Below are positions 12,115-27,100 of a stretch of 64,000 nucleotides of DNA, one piece after another; position 1 is the stretch's first letter; each line of letters opens with the position of its first letter. The position numbers and the translations under genes were made by a program. The DNA comes from Owenia fusiformis (taxonomy: Eukaryota > Annelida > Polychaeta > Sabellida > Oweniidae), in assembly GCA_903813345.2 (NCBI GenBank), contig CAIIXF020000010.1:11969181-12033180 (forward strand), written 5' to 3'. Under the pieces are notes generated by a model, which made no database searches, had not been told where the DNA came from, and worked only from the letters and a program-made list of their open reading frames with translations.

Positions 12115-15100
12115 CTGAAATAACAAGCAACATGTATTATAAAACATATTTACAAGTATTGGAACATATTTACAAGTATTACATTTGTCTGGTGTTGACA
12201 CAATCAAGGACGATCACTGTATTGTTTGTTATACAATACATGTATACCTAATACTACAGAAGCAATCAACTAAGATTTTAGCAACTGAAAAAGAACTTGC
12301 TTTATAGAATGATAAAAAGATGGCAATACTGGTTTTGGTCTTCCTAGTTTACAATGCCTTTATGAAGTAACCAGTTGCCATGTAATTTACCCAGTATGCC
12401 CAAAACCTAATCAGATCTCGGCACAAGTCTGTCCTTGAATGGATACTGTAAAAGGCCAAATATTTTGGACCAAAATTTTTCGAGCTGAAAAACCCATGAT
12501 TTAATGATTCAATATCAAGGTAGACCTAACTGCAATATATAGGGAGGAACTAAAGTCTCTCTTGGTACAAAGAAACTAAAGAATGTGTATTAAATGTCAC
12601 ATAGCATTGACTATAGAATGAGGTAAACCTATAATTATATTGCAGCATTTGCATAATAGAACCAATTTTAAAATGTAAAGGAAACAAAAAGTCCCTAATT
12701 AGAAAAAAACGAAACAATGACATACTATATAAGTAACACATCGAAAATAGATTAATAAACAAAATATGATCAATGCTATGGTGGACATTTAAGAACACAC
12801 TTATTCAGCATAGCTGAAATATAACTATTAAAATGAGGACAATTTAGGAATCTATTATTTAATCTATAAAGCTCTGACACAAACGCTAGACACAGAATCA
12901 TGAATAATTTAATAATTGGTATAAGGTCGGCATTAAGTCTATGGCTATGGCCTTTGACCCTTTCTTATGGTGTCGCATGTGTTTTACTTTAAACATGTGT
13001 AGGCATACACAATTTCAAATAGCGTACTTTAATCTTTTATATTACGTACATATGACATACACGTCAAAATACATTAGATTAAGATACAGACACAAACAAA
13101 ATACATACATGGACAAACAGTATACATACATACAAAACAAAAAGCATACAAATAAACTAAGAGAGGGAAAGAGAGATAAGATAAAACATACACAGGTGTC
13201 AATAAATGACACTTAAAATAGGATCACTGAACGTGAAAGGGATGCAAAATAGTAGAATTAAAAGAAGGAAAATATATCACTATACAAGACAGAACAAAAT
13301 TGATATAATGATGCTACAGGAAACCCACTGTGGAAAAAACCAAGGAAGACGGTGGACTCAGGAATGGGGATTTAAAGCCTTATTCACAGAATTCTCTACA
13401 AACACTGCGGGGGTGGCAATACTTTTTAAACAAACTTCAAACTTAGAGTTAATAAACCATGAAATAGACGCAAACGGAAGATACATCCTAGTTAACTGCC
13501 TCATCCAAGGAAAATTGGTAACCATCGTAAATATCTATGGCTATAATCACGATAATGGAACTCTTTTTCAAGATATCAGTGAAAAACTGCAACTGAGAAC
13601 AGACCACGAAGTCATTGTTGGAGGGGACTTTAACGTAACATTAAATGAGGAAATGGATAAAGAAGGTGGAAGGGAAGGCACCCATAGAAGAACAAGAGAA
13701 ACAATAAAAGACCTCATGGATGCGCATGAACTAGTTGATATATGGAGAACAAAATACACGGATGAAAAAAGGTTTACATGGGAGAAAGCAAACAAAACAA
13801 TTAAATGTAGATTAGACTACTTCCTAAGTTCGACATACATATACCAACAAGTAACAAAGTGTAATATCGAGAGTGACATAATATCAATAGCGGACCACAG
13901 GCTAATAACAGCAGAAATAAATATTATGAATATCAAAAGAGGCCCAGGTCTATGGAAGTTAAATACAAAGTGGATAGGAGAAATCGAATTCGATAACAGA
14001 ATTAAAGAGTCAATAAGAAAAACTAAAACTGAGAATGCCAACCTTAATCCAAACTCATTATGGGAGCTAATGAAATTTAATATAAAAGGCACAGCAAGGA
14101 AATACTCCAGTGAAAAAAACCTACGAAACAAGAGAGAGCTGGAAGAAAAAATCAATCTAATAATACAGAAGGAGAAAAGCTTAAATGATACAAATGAAGA
14201 ACTCGAGAAAGAAACAATATCAAGAAGTATTTTAGATCTCAAAGAAGAGATTAACACACTACAAGAAGAGAAAGCCAAATCAGCCATATTTAGATGTAAG
14301 ACGAGATGGATAGAAGAAGGCGAAAAGGCAACATCTTACTTCCTTAACTTAGAAAAACGTAATTTTGCAAACAAGTGTATCACCAAACTGGAAACAGAGG
14401 AAGGACTTATATTGAATACACAGGCGGAGATTTCGGAAGAACAAGCATCATTCTATGAAAAGCTGTATAAGTCAAACAACACAAACGAAGGCCAGTTTAA
14501 TGAAACCTTCTTTAAAACACCAAAACTAATTAATGAGCTAAACGAGGTAGAAAAAGAATCGTGTGAAGGAGTCATCACCAAAGAGGAATGTTGGGAACAA
14601 GTGAAGCTACTTAACAACAACAAAACACCGGGCACAGATGGACTACCAACAGAAATATACAAACACTATTGGAAGGATATAAGCGATACCTTTTTGAATA
14701 GTCTGAACTTCTCATTTACTGAAGGCAAACTAACAATAGAACAGAGAAGAGGAGTTATAACTTTAATTCCGAAGAAAGGTAAAGACCCTACAAAATTAAA
14801 AAATTGGCGCCCAATTACCTTACTTAATACTGATTACAAAATTGCCACCAAAGTAATAGGATCAAGAATAAAAAGCGTTCTCCATAGAATAATTCACCCA
14901 GATCAAACTGGCTTTCTAAAAGGAAGATATATAGGGGAGAATACTAGACTGATAATCGATTTACAAGAACATTTGGCACAGACGCGTAACACCGGAATTA
15001 TATGCTCAGTAGACTTCCAGAAAGCATTTGACACACTAGAATGGTCTATGATACAAAATACTCTTGAACACTTCAATTTTGGAGTAGATATACAAAGATG

Positions 15101-18100
15101 GATTCATATTTTTTATAACGATATATCAAGTGCAATTCTGAATAATGGAAACACATCACGATATTTCTCAATAAGTAGAGGAGTGAGACAGGGATGCCCA
15201 CTTAGTCCATATATCTTCATACTGTGTGCCGAGATACTAAGCTCAGCTATAAGGGATTCAGATGAGATAACAGGTATAACGATAGATGGTGAAACAACAG
15301 TAAAAATCAGCCAATACGCAGATGACACATGCATCATACTTGAGGGAGAAAACTCCTTACAGCCAAGCTTTGAAATGCTCAGAAAGTTTGCTATCATATC
15401 AGGCCTAAAAGTAAACGTAGATAAAACTATTGTGGCAATTTTTGGAGCAGATCCCACAGAGGAACACAGACAAAGAACGCAAAATATCTGTCACACAATA
15501 GGAACTAAACTGGAAGAAACTGAAATAAACATCCTGGGTATAACAATACCAATCAACAACCGCAATATAGAAGAGGTAAACTACCCAAAGGTCATAGAGA
15601 AAATAAAAAACATTGTTAAACCATGGAGGCAAAGAAACCTAACAGTAATAGGAAAAGTCATAATAATAAAGGCCCTACTCATAAGCCAGCTAACGTATAT
15701 GATGACAGTGCTACCGATGCCAAAAGGAGAAATAATGAAGAAAATAGAAGATATACTTTACGCATTTATCTGGAACAACAAGTCAGAGAAGATAGCAAGA
15801 AAAACATTAATGAGAGAGGTTAAAGAAGGAGGATTAAATATGATTGACGTAAGAGCATTTGCTAGAAACTTGAAATTAAAGTGGATAAAAAGCATTAATA
15901 ATGAGGAAATGAATTCTAAATGGGCAAAGCTATGGAGACACCACCTCAGAAAACAAAACGGGCAAAACATTTGGAAATGGAACTGCAGAGAAATAGAAAA
16001 GGCACAACTGAACAACCTGAAGATTAAATCTATACAAGAGGCTTTAAAAATATGGACGTCCATAAACTTCATTGAGGGAAAGGACGTCAAACATAATGAA
16101 ATAGGACATGAACTTATCTGGAATAATTCTAACATTACCAACAGGGGCAAACTCTTAAACAATGAGGAATGGAAAAGAAAGGGAATTTGGAAAATAGATC
16201 AACTATATAATAACAAAACCATCATACCATTCGATACACTAAGAACAAGCTATGGTCTAAATGGAGTAACGTTCTTGGAACACCGCAAAATATTAGCGTG
16301 CATTCCAGACATTTGGAAAAGGGCTATGAGACAGAACGACCAAAGTACTGAACCGAGTTATCTCGTAGAAAGGCTACAATTCATGAACAATACCAGTACA
16401 TACACATTGCTAAAAAATACAGTTAAACAAAAGGCAATAAAATCACAAGGGAAGTGGGCAAAACAATTACACATAAATGAAAATGATTTCAACTGGCAAC
16501 GTATATACACATCACTTAAGGATATAATAAAAGACACAAAACTACAATATTTTCAATATAGGTTGCTTCAAAGAGCAATTTATTTCAATAAAATGTTATA
16601 TATAATGAAAATCAAAGATTCACAATACTGTAAAATATGCAATGACAATGCTGTTGATTCAATAACCCATGGACTACTAGACTGTGTAAAGGTACAACAA
16701 TTTATCAATATGGCCTATGCCAAAATTGGAAAAAGATTTACAGAACAACAATACTGGCTAGGTGAGAAAGTCACACAAAGTGATTACTTGCTACTCATCT
16801 ACATGAAACACTATATTTATGTAAATAAACTAGAAGAAATGGCCCCAAGCAAACTAGGGTTTGAAAGGTATTTAAAAAAACAATATGACTACAATAAGTA
16901 TATTTCAATAAAGAAACACAAAGAGGTAGAGTTTGAAAATTTATGGAAATTAGTGCTATCATGTATTTCAAATGATGAATGAGATAATAAGCTTCATGTA
17001 ATGTAACATCCCTCTCATGTTCAAATCACAAAGATTCAAAACCTCTCTCTCTCTCTCTCTCTCTCTATCGCTTGAAAAGATTCATTTTATATACTATGTA
17101 TTAATGTAATATAAATGTATAAATGTATGACATATGCTGTAAAATGTTAAAAATGGAAATAAAAAAAAAAAAAAAAAAAATGATTTAATCCGGTGCCCTT
17201 AAATTTAGGCAACTTAGATCCGTGGCATTTGTAATGTACTCACTAGTTGATTTCTGATACTTTTTCTCTAAGTCTGACCACTTACTACAGTAGAGAATCT
17301 TAAAGTTGGATCAGTAATACACCAACACACTATCATGAACCTTTGAATCCACATGCTGTCATTCGCATTAAAAAATCAGACACAAATATAGCGGCAATTA
17401 GGGACTCTTGAAAAATTGGGCTTTTACAGTATTGAGTAAGTGATTTTCTTGAAATTTTGATAACAAATGTGGCCCCTGCCTGCCCGTACCACTGACAAGC
17501 AGCTCAAGATACTGACAATATAACAATTTTTCAAAATGCGATAATAAAAAATCTTACTATGTTTGACAGGTTCTGGGTCAGGAGAGCTTACAGGGGAGTC
17601 AATGTCAAGGTCGATGGGTGAATATTGCTCTTCCTCTTTAACCTTTCCATGTTTTTTATTCTCTTCCTCCAACTGGGCTTGCTTTAATCTCTCCTGTTTA
17701 CGACGCTGAACTGAAAATTCACACAAAGAATGTCAGGTTCCATTATACCTTTCAGTAATACTTCATATACACTGTACACAGCAAACATTTCTCAAGGTTG
17801 ATGGCAAATCTGGGTTAATCTCAATCCTGAATCAATCTTAAAATCAAGCTTGATTCAACATTGATATCCTCAACCTTGAGTCAAGCCTGAAAAATCAACA
17901 CTGAATCAAGCTTAAATCGACCCTGAGTTGAATCAGTATTGATCCAAGCCTGATTCAAGTTTGAATTCACTGAAACAACTCAAGGGCAATTATCGCTTTA
18001 TCAATGCTTGAGAAATCAATGTTGAATCAATGTTGATTTTTCATTTAATCAACTTTGAGAAATGGTTGCTGTGTAGGAGGATGGTATTGCGTGATTTTGA

Positions 18101-21100
18101 AAATTGTTCTCAATCACAAACTTGAGCATTTTAGTGTTATTTATTTGAAGTGATCAATACAAGCTTTATGAGAACCAAAAATGAAAGTTTTAAATGATAC
18201 ATGTTTTAAAATGTCGTATTTGTAGATTGCAAAAAAAGTTCAAACTATGAAGTGAGCTCATACAATGTAAAACTATCTAAACACATCAAAACATATTCTT
18301 AAACAGACGTCCCTTTTGGTAAGGAGTGTTATCACTTAATGTTTTTAGAAAAGCTCGTTGAAATATAATTCACTTAATTGGTTAACAACAAAATATTAAG
18401 AGGCAGCTTTAATGTCTAAAATTGCAATGCATTTAATTCTTCCTATACAAAGGACGATTCTCGGTTTGGAGAACAGTCTCCTGGGCTAATAATTTTTTTA
18501 TGAAAAATATAGAAATATTACCCAAATTAAATTATGAATATTCAAAAGAGGACACTTAAATCTACAAGATGTAAAAATAACAAATTGGTCTGAAGCAGGG
18601 ATAACGCTCAATTAGACCGATTCAATAAAATACAAGTCTCGATTTGGGGAAAGAAATTCATCAGTGTACTGCACTGATATTTTTTTGTGAAAAATCTAGA
18701 AATATTACCCAAATTAAATTATGATTATTCAAAAGAAGACATTCAAATCTATATTATGTAAAAAAATCAAATTTGTCCGAAGCAGGGATAATGCTCCTTT
18801 AGATTGATGAACTTCGTTCTCCAAACCGAGAATCGTCCTTTAACCAGATTTTTGCTTCTGGTACAAATTTTCTTTTCATGATGTAGCTGGCAATTTACTA
18901 ACCTTTCATCCTGATCTCAGTTATACTGGGTACAGGCATACTGAGTGAGTTGGTTATAGATGTCATATTCTTCCTACTGTTACCCCCTGTAATTAGAAAA
19001 GAATAGATTCAGTTTGCATAGCAATAACACATAACATTACAGAGAAGCCTACAGGAAAAAATCCTCTACCATAGTCATTTTACATTTAGAATTAAACTGA
19101 CAATTACAGTAACTGATTGTGTTAGCATCTTTTGAAGTTCGCATCTTTTGAAACGCCATACCAAAAAAGGATTTTTTCACAAAAAATATTAGAAAATGCT
19201 TGTTCAAAGTCACGAAGAATGAAGTATGCTTTTCATTAATATTATAAAAAAATCAGGAAAAAGTGTCAGAAACTTTCTTTTTCATAAAATCTTTGCTCTT
19301 TGTCTGATAAAGGGGATAAATATTGCACTTTTTTATCTAAAAATTGAAAATGTCACGCCTATCAGCACAAGCCAATGACAATACAGCATTTTCGGAAGTG
19401 TATATATCTCTTCTTTCAAAAAAATGTTTTGGCGGGCTGACCAAAAACAAAGACCAATTTTGGAGCCTTATACCATGAAAATAAATAAAAAATGTTGATA
19501 TCTAATTCTTTGTTTTTTGGTCATTTTATCTAATAACAACAATTCCAAACATATCAAACAGCAAATTATCGTAAAATTCAAATGAAATATGAAATTCAGA
19601 AGAGAAACAGTGCTTAAATCTCCCAGTCCTGAATGTTTAAATAACTGATTCTCAAGGCCAGTGGTCATTGAATTTTATATATCATCATGAATACAACATT
19701 AGCATCACCAAAATATTCAATATCGACTCAAAAATCTTTATTTTTACAATTTTAGATAAGAATAAAAATTAACAGAAACTGTAAGCCTGTATTCAAACTT
19801 GTCAATTTCTTGAGAGTAACTATATTAAAGTGATGCAGTTTCGCGATTTAGACTAACCACTGGACTTGAACACAGTTATTACATGTACTAAATTGCAATC
19901 ATTTTGACTTCAACTAAGGACATGTTTCACATACTGACTTGGTCACATTTTACTTACATTCAGCTAATGCATTAGCATAAAGCATGTATTCCTCAAGGCC
20001 TGTCAACGCACTGATTGGTTGTTTTACTAATATCACATTAAAACCATACATTATAATAATTATTCTAGATTCAGAATTTTGGACAGGGTACCACCTGGAG
20101 TATGTACTACAGGGAGACTCAAAAGAAATGCAACCCTCTAATCTGAAATAACTTTCATAGATACACCACAACTGAATCAAACACTCTATCTTATACTATA
20201 ACTGATAGACAAGGCATTAACATGCAAAAATGTCACCACAAGCGGTGGTGACATAATAGTCCAAAATCAGAGGATTGCATTAATTGGATCCACTGAGTTC
20301 AATTCAATTCAATTCAATTTATTCCTTAATAATATAATAAAATACAGTACGTATAAAAGGTTTAACAGGTGACATCATTTCTGATGTTTATACCAGTACA
20401 TGTTAAAGCATAATATTACGAATATTAAGAACAAGGTAAGGTCAAGGAATTATCAAACATATCAAGATTAAGTTTTGTCTAAGAGAAGATCGAAGAGGAA
20501 GTGTTGGTGGGGGAGGTGCATCACAGATATAAATATTTATTCCATAGTTAGCATGATATTCATAGGATAACATGTGAAAATAAAAACGGTATTTTTGTAA
20601 TCAGTGGTAAAATATGATATTTTTGACAAATTTTCACTTAACCATAGCATACAGTTTTTTAGCCATGACATACGACGTCGTATGCGATGGTTTATGGATT
20701 TTTGCTACTTCAGACTCAAAACGAAGCTAAGTGTCAACATCGCCGGATCGTTTGGAAAATTCGAATTAAATTACTTAATTTCCGACAATTCTGATGACGA
20801 CTTTAACTATGGAATAAAAAGAACATCCTATGATTTACTCGTGATATGATTTTAATCCACTCATGTTTATTGATATCTGCACTCTCTCGCTACGCTCGCT
20901 CGTGCAGATATCATATCCATTTGTGGATAAAAATCATATCACTCATAAATCATAGGATAATCTCTATTTACAGGTTTAGTGTCCAGTACCCAGGCTTCAA
21001 GTTATATTTGTATATCATTTTTATATAAAATACATGAATATGAAAAGTGTAAAATGAAATCATGTATACAAAGCCAAAATATGTTTCTTATATTTCGATT

Positions 21101-24100
21101 TAAGGCATTTACTCGACCTTGAATTTTTAATTTCTGAAGGGAGGCCATTCCAAATGCATGGTCCGGAAAATGAAAGCATCTTTCTTCCAAAGGATTCTGT
21201 TTTAAATTGGGGCAAGGCATAGTTGTATTTACTTACTTCCTGCGAAAGCTATTTGGATTTTGATATAATAGCTTTCCCACGGAGCATTTGGACAGCTCAG
21301 TGATCGTGACCTTTGAAATCGAATTAAGTAGATCCGCGGCTTACTTTTGGTCTCTAACTGTGTCTTACATCAGTATCATCAATCCGTGTAAGTATTGGAG
21401 CGCTGGAGTACTTCTTTTTCGATCAAGACTTGTAATTGTTAGGTCGAGTGAATCGTTTTACTGCCAAATTCCAATATGGCGGTTTCTGCTCGGACATTTT
21501 CGTAAATCTCCGGAGGTTGTCCGAACCTAACTAATTCTCAAAATTCGCCATTTCGTTCGTTGCGTATCTCGCACCTAGCAAACCGCCATATTGGAAATAG
21601 GTCTGTAAAACTTTAACTCGATGAACAATTTACAAGTCTTGATCGAAAAAGAAGTACTCCAGCGCTCCAATACTTACACGGATTGATGATACTGATGTAA
21701 GACACAGTTAGAGACCAAAAGTAAGCCGCGGATCGACTTAATTCAGTTTCAAAGGTCACTATTGATCAGCTGTTCACTTCTCCGTTTGAGAGCCATAAGT
21801 TTCAAAATCTAACATGGCTCTCGAAGTGAGTAAGTATTTACCTCTTGTATCATACTTATGTAATTCAATATGCCTTGTAAATAAGTTAGGAAATATATCA
21901 TGGATATCGTTTTCATTATTTTGCCACTTAAAGAAAAATTCAGCCACGTTGACTTTAAATATATCATGGATGGTTAGGATTCTTAATTCTTTAAATAATG
22001 GTGAACTATGATCTCTATATCCACTGTGAGTAACTAATCTAGCAAATTTCTTTTGTATTAAATGAAGTGAATTAATTGAGGTGATATTGGCATTTCCCCA
22101 AATGATATTACTGTATGTTAAATAGGAATGAATTAGAGAATGATATATAGTCATGCAGGTTTTCCTATCTAGTAAATGATTAATCTTATACAAAATGCCA
22201 ACTATTCTCGATATTTTCATTTTGACTTTACTAATATATGGTCATTCCATGTAAGGTGTTGGTCAATGATCAATCCAAGAAAATTAGTATGTGTTACTCT
22301 TTAAGATACTAACACTCTAAAATAATTTAAGAATATATCATTACTTATATATTATAAGTTATACATATGTTAAGTACAAGCAAGATGATCTTACCATTAC
22401 TGTCCTCCTCATCAGACATTTCCATATCCACTGTGTCTGTATTGTCACCCTCTCCCCCACTCATAGATGGCGCTATAGTATCCACAACATAGTCTGGCAT
22501 TTTCTTGACTTTATCATTCAGTTTCCGTTTTAAATTGTTCACTCTTGTACCGAAATTCTTGTAAGCCTACGTGAAAATATGTATGCATAATAAACATATA
22601 TTCAAGACACAGTTTTTTTTATTTTATTATTAAACAAATGTTTTATCCCGTTCAATTAAAAGTGAGTTATGCATGTTGAGTGGAAGGAAAGACAGATCAA
22701 CAGAAGTCACGTCTGAAGAAAATATTCATTAATGCATGAGAAACTCAAAATTTTTAAAGCTGGAAAGACAACAATGTTCTTATATGGAATGATTGCTATG
22801 AAGAGAACAAACATTACAGTTGATCATGGAAACTGTCATATTATCACCTATGCTAGAATCACAGCTATGCCTATATTATTTTTATAACCTAACATAATCC
22901 AAAATTTTTTATAAAATAAAGAAGCTTTCGCAAGCAATAAAATTGACAAATGAGATACATTTGTCATTGTTTTGTTTCTAGATTTGTACTTGGTCTTGCT
23001 TCCAATCTTACTCTCATTCCTTCTACCACAAGACCCTGTGATAAACACATATACATACATTGGATACAATTCTAGCTTCAGCATATTGAGCATCATAGTA
23101 GATCTCTGCCTGTTCCAAGTTCTCAACAAGTGCAGTGTGGTCTTTGAACACTTTGTCCAAGTTCTTCACGTAGTCTTCATACTTGTTGCAAGCATCTTCA
23201 AATTGTTGAGAAAACCCCTTGCCGTGTGCTCTGTCTGAAAACAAAAAATGTGCTCAGATGAAATAATATTAAAAGTACCAGTCTCTGTGCTCACAAAATC
23301 AATGTTACCAATTTCACAGATGGATGCCTATGATAGATACCAACTCCATAGGCATAGGCTAATTGTGTGATTGCAAGAAGAACACTTTTCAAGTGGAAGT
23401 TTTAAAAGTTAGTGGAAGTTTTAAAAGTTAAACATTGTTAAGAAACAGATCCAAAAATCAATTGTACTTTTCCTTGTTCATCTGATTTATGAATTGCAAA
23501 ATAGACAATTGACCAATGGATACGTAACTTTCCCATATTTGGAACAAAGCGATAACATGCAAAATGTCACAACTTGCCATTTGTTACAGATGCTAATCTG
23601 CCAAACCCAACAACCAAACAACGTCCACACAAAAGTTGGATACTATAGGAATGGTGGTGATATAAAAATGGAGCCCTTGTGGCTATGGCTTACCCTTAAG
23701 CTGTTTCACAGCTTCGATATTCGAGGCATCAAATCTGAGGTTCTTTACTTGGTTGTATTTCAGTTCCAGCTCTCCTTCTTGATCAGTGTATTCAACTATA
23801 GACTCCATTAACTTCTCAGCCTAAAATAGTTATGTTTTACTGTAAATACTAGCCTATATATATATTTTTTTTTTTAAATCATGTATATATTTCTCATTTT
23901 ATAACTTTGTATACAAGTACATCAGGTCATTTTACAATATTACGATATTTGTGAAAAATGATATAATTTCAATTCTTGAACATTATTACAATAGTTTACA
24001 AATATAACGTACCATAAGTTGTTAAACCATTCATTAAAATAAGTATAGTTAGTGTCTTGTACCTTATAGCCAAAGACAAGAGTTTTATACTTTTTCAAGC

Positions 24101-27100
24101 TTAATTCAATTTTAAAATGATCTAAAATATAATTTTCAAGTTGGTCTATTACATTAAGTACTCTATGACATTGAAAGAACAAATGTTTATAGTCTTCTAC
24201 TTGTCCGCAAATATCACACTTGTCGTTAACACTTATTTTCCATCTTAGAAGTAATTGTTTGCATGGTAAAATATAATGTAAAAGTTTGTATTTAAAATTG
24301 GCCACTTTTTTATTTTTGGATTGCTTTAAAAGTATCCAAGTCTGTTGAAACAGCATTTGACTATTTTGAATTTCACAAAGATTAATCCAAAATGATTCCA
24401 AATATGTTTTAGTTGCTATATGTTCCAACAGGATTGAATATATGTCTCTAGAACTTGCATGTTTATCCAAAAATCTATAATGCTTCAATTTACTGTCATA
24501 AAATCTTAAACTTACATTTGTATTAACATATGTACATCTGCTTGCCTCACTAAATATTTTAACTCTATATTGAAATGGCAAAGATTGCTTAACAGTTATA
24601 TATTCTGCCATCCAATTGACCCTAGATTTAAGCTTATGAAGAATTTCATCTTGGGTACACATAAGATCATTAACATATAATATATTTATCCAGTTTTCAA
24701 AATACAAACACTTGTTATTGAAAGTTATGTCTTTATTGTGCCATATCACCATTTGTCTAATTTCTGCAAATGTTATGTTATCAATTTTGGATTCTGAGCC
24801 TCCAAGAATACTCCAAGCATGGAGTAAATCTTTGTAAAATTGAGGCAAGATATTAAAATTACAAATATTCTCTGGTTTTCCATAAGTAGATTTAAATATC
24901 AAAGTATCTGGGAGTCCAGTTTTACTTAATATCTCTCTTGCTAGAATATTCCAACTTGCATGTTTATTCCCATACTCAATGTCTAATATCCATTTAATTT
25001 TAAAGGCCCTGAATTTAGATTTTAAGTCAGGCATTGAAAGTCCACCTTTAGACAAAGTATTAATTAAGACAGATCTTTTAATTTTATCTCTTTTTCCATC
25101 CCACAAAAATGAATAAAGTTCTGAAGTAATTTCTTTCAAAAAAGTTTCATTTGGTGTGTCAATGCTTTTTGCTAAATACATCAGTTTAGATAATGCAAGT
25201 GTTTTAATGATAACTATTTTCCCATAAAGAGTAATCTTGCGTTTTTTCCACAAAGACAATGACTTTCTCATTTTATCTGCTATACTATTCCAATTAAGAT
25301 CATGCAATTTAGTTTGATCTATTCCAAAGTAGACACCTAATGATTTTACTTCCTGTTTCCAGGAAATATTACAAAAAGTAGTATTATTATCATTTTTAAA
25401 GTTACCAAGTTTTATGTAACCAGGCTATTTCATATTTTGAATTTCATATTGATCAATCCCATTTGTTTCCTTGTTCATTTTAACAGGTCCTTTTAATCCT
25501 CTTGCATCAACTACTTTTACATCCAGTATTTCAGATATTTATAACCATGTTGTTTGCAAGTCACTTTTGTATATATGCTCTATTGTTTAAACCAGTTTTG
25601 TATGTTGTTTCATGCTGTGTTTGTTTTTACTTTTCATTCATGTCTTCATGTTATATTATATAGATCACATTCACTCACTCATGAGTTTGGGTGTTGCCCA
25701 GTAAGTCAGTTAGTTAGTCAATTGTTGCGGAGATACATGTATCAGATTTTGAAATAGACTTTTTTAGACATTTTAAATCATAGTTTCTGTTGTATTTTAT
25801 TCGCCACCCACGGCCTTCCATCGCCCATTTACATTGGTACCAGGAGTGGGGTTGGTGAGCGAAACAGTGGGGTGAGTAACGAGTGGGGTTGGTGATCGAA
25901 AGAGTGGGGTAGGCAAGGATGTAATTGCGGTCAGCAAAATATTTGGTAGACATTTTTGGATAAAAGCAACACTGACTGAATTTTAGCAACAAAATGGATT
26001 TATCACTCGTGACCTGTTGGTTTTGTAAAGGAAGAGGCCATCGTAAAAGACAATGCATTTCGTTTATCCAACAGAGATATTATTGTTTATTATGTGAAAC
26101 TAATGGAATGCATCGCACCAAGGATTGTCAATCATCTGTGACTGTAAACTGTAAGTCTGTGCAGGTACAGACAAAGCCAAAAACGCACAACAAGTACAGC
26201 CAAGCAGAATATGTAAATATGGACGTATATACAAATGCAGTTTCCGATTATAAGCGGATTGAGAGCGAACTCCATGGACAGAGGAAAGGAAACCAGATGT
26301 ATAAAGAAAAAATCGCAAAATTCGAAGTTGAACGATTGGACGACAAAACTCGGCTGAAAACACAAAGGAAATTGATAAAATCTCTGGAAAACGATATTCG
26401 TGAATATTGTGATAAATTATATACTTCAACCAGTGAATCTAGCCTTCTGCAATCTAAACTCCAAGAATCCGAAAAACAAATTACTGCACTGTCATCACGT
26501 TCTAACGAATATTCAGCTTTGATTGCAGACATCGAACAGAAACTTAAGGATCGAACACAAGAATTAGAAATCTACACTTCAGTGATCCGATCGCAACAAA
26601 TCAGAGTCGATGACCTTGTTAAATCGTCTACTGGAAATTCCAACTTCTGGCGACTTCTAGGAAATCGTATCTTTCAGAAAACGTCATCACACAATCCATA
26701 TACCAAACTTACCAACCAACCATTAATTTTTGATGTCTGAGGAACTGTTTTGTGCATCAACTAGCCACTATATGATGATATGAGATGATACAATATTACA
26801 CTGTTGTTGATATAATTCTGTTTAAATGATATATTCATTGATAGCTGATATGATAACGATGCTGATGTGATATTGATAGTGATATTATTGACTTTAAAAT
26901 CAATGTGTTTCAATTTTATACATAATATTATATTGTAACATTTTCTTTAAGTTTGACTTAAATATGATAATCATGCAAGTAATTACATTTGTATCTTTGC
27001 TGCATTAAAAGTTAAACCATTTACAATCTCAATATTTGCAGATGTTTATTTAATTATAATCTCTAGTGGTGTATTGCATTGCCTTAAATGGTGTATTGCT

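Larger units (their letters stand above)
20298..22310 (-). mobile_element. CR1-like LINE fragment, 5' truncated and broken by insertions
   Basis: The minus strand carries the end of a reverse transcriptase: [20 protein letters not shown] near 22300-22240, then the frame at 21774-22220 ([30 protein letters not shown]). After a 480-bp insertion it resumes at 21060-21235 with a segment containing [17 protein letters not shown], the usual last block of CR1/Jockey-type ORFs. It ends in a short GAATT repeat (20298-20318), a typical CR1-like 3' terminus. A frameshift near 22205 and the insertion make it inactive. Confidence 0.8.

Noticed and set aside
12941-13216. 91-codon ORF just before LINE ORF2 as a possible ORF1
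   Set aside because: No zinc knuckle, RRM or coiled coil; the composition looks like untranslated leader.
25554-25757. 67-codon ORF, repeated at 27812-28015
   Set aside because: It lies inside the LTRs and is identical only because the LTRs are identical.
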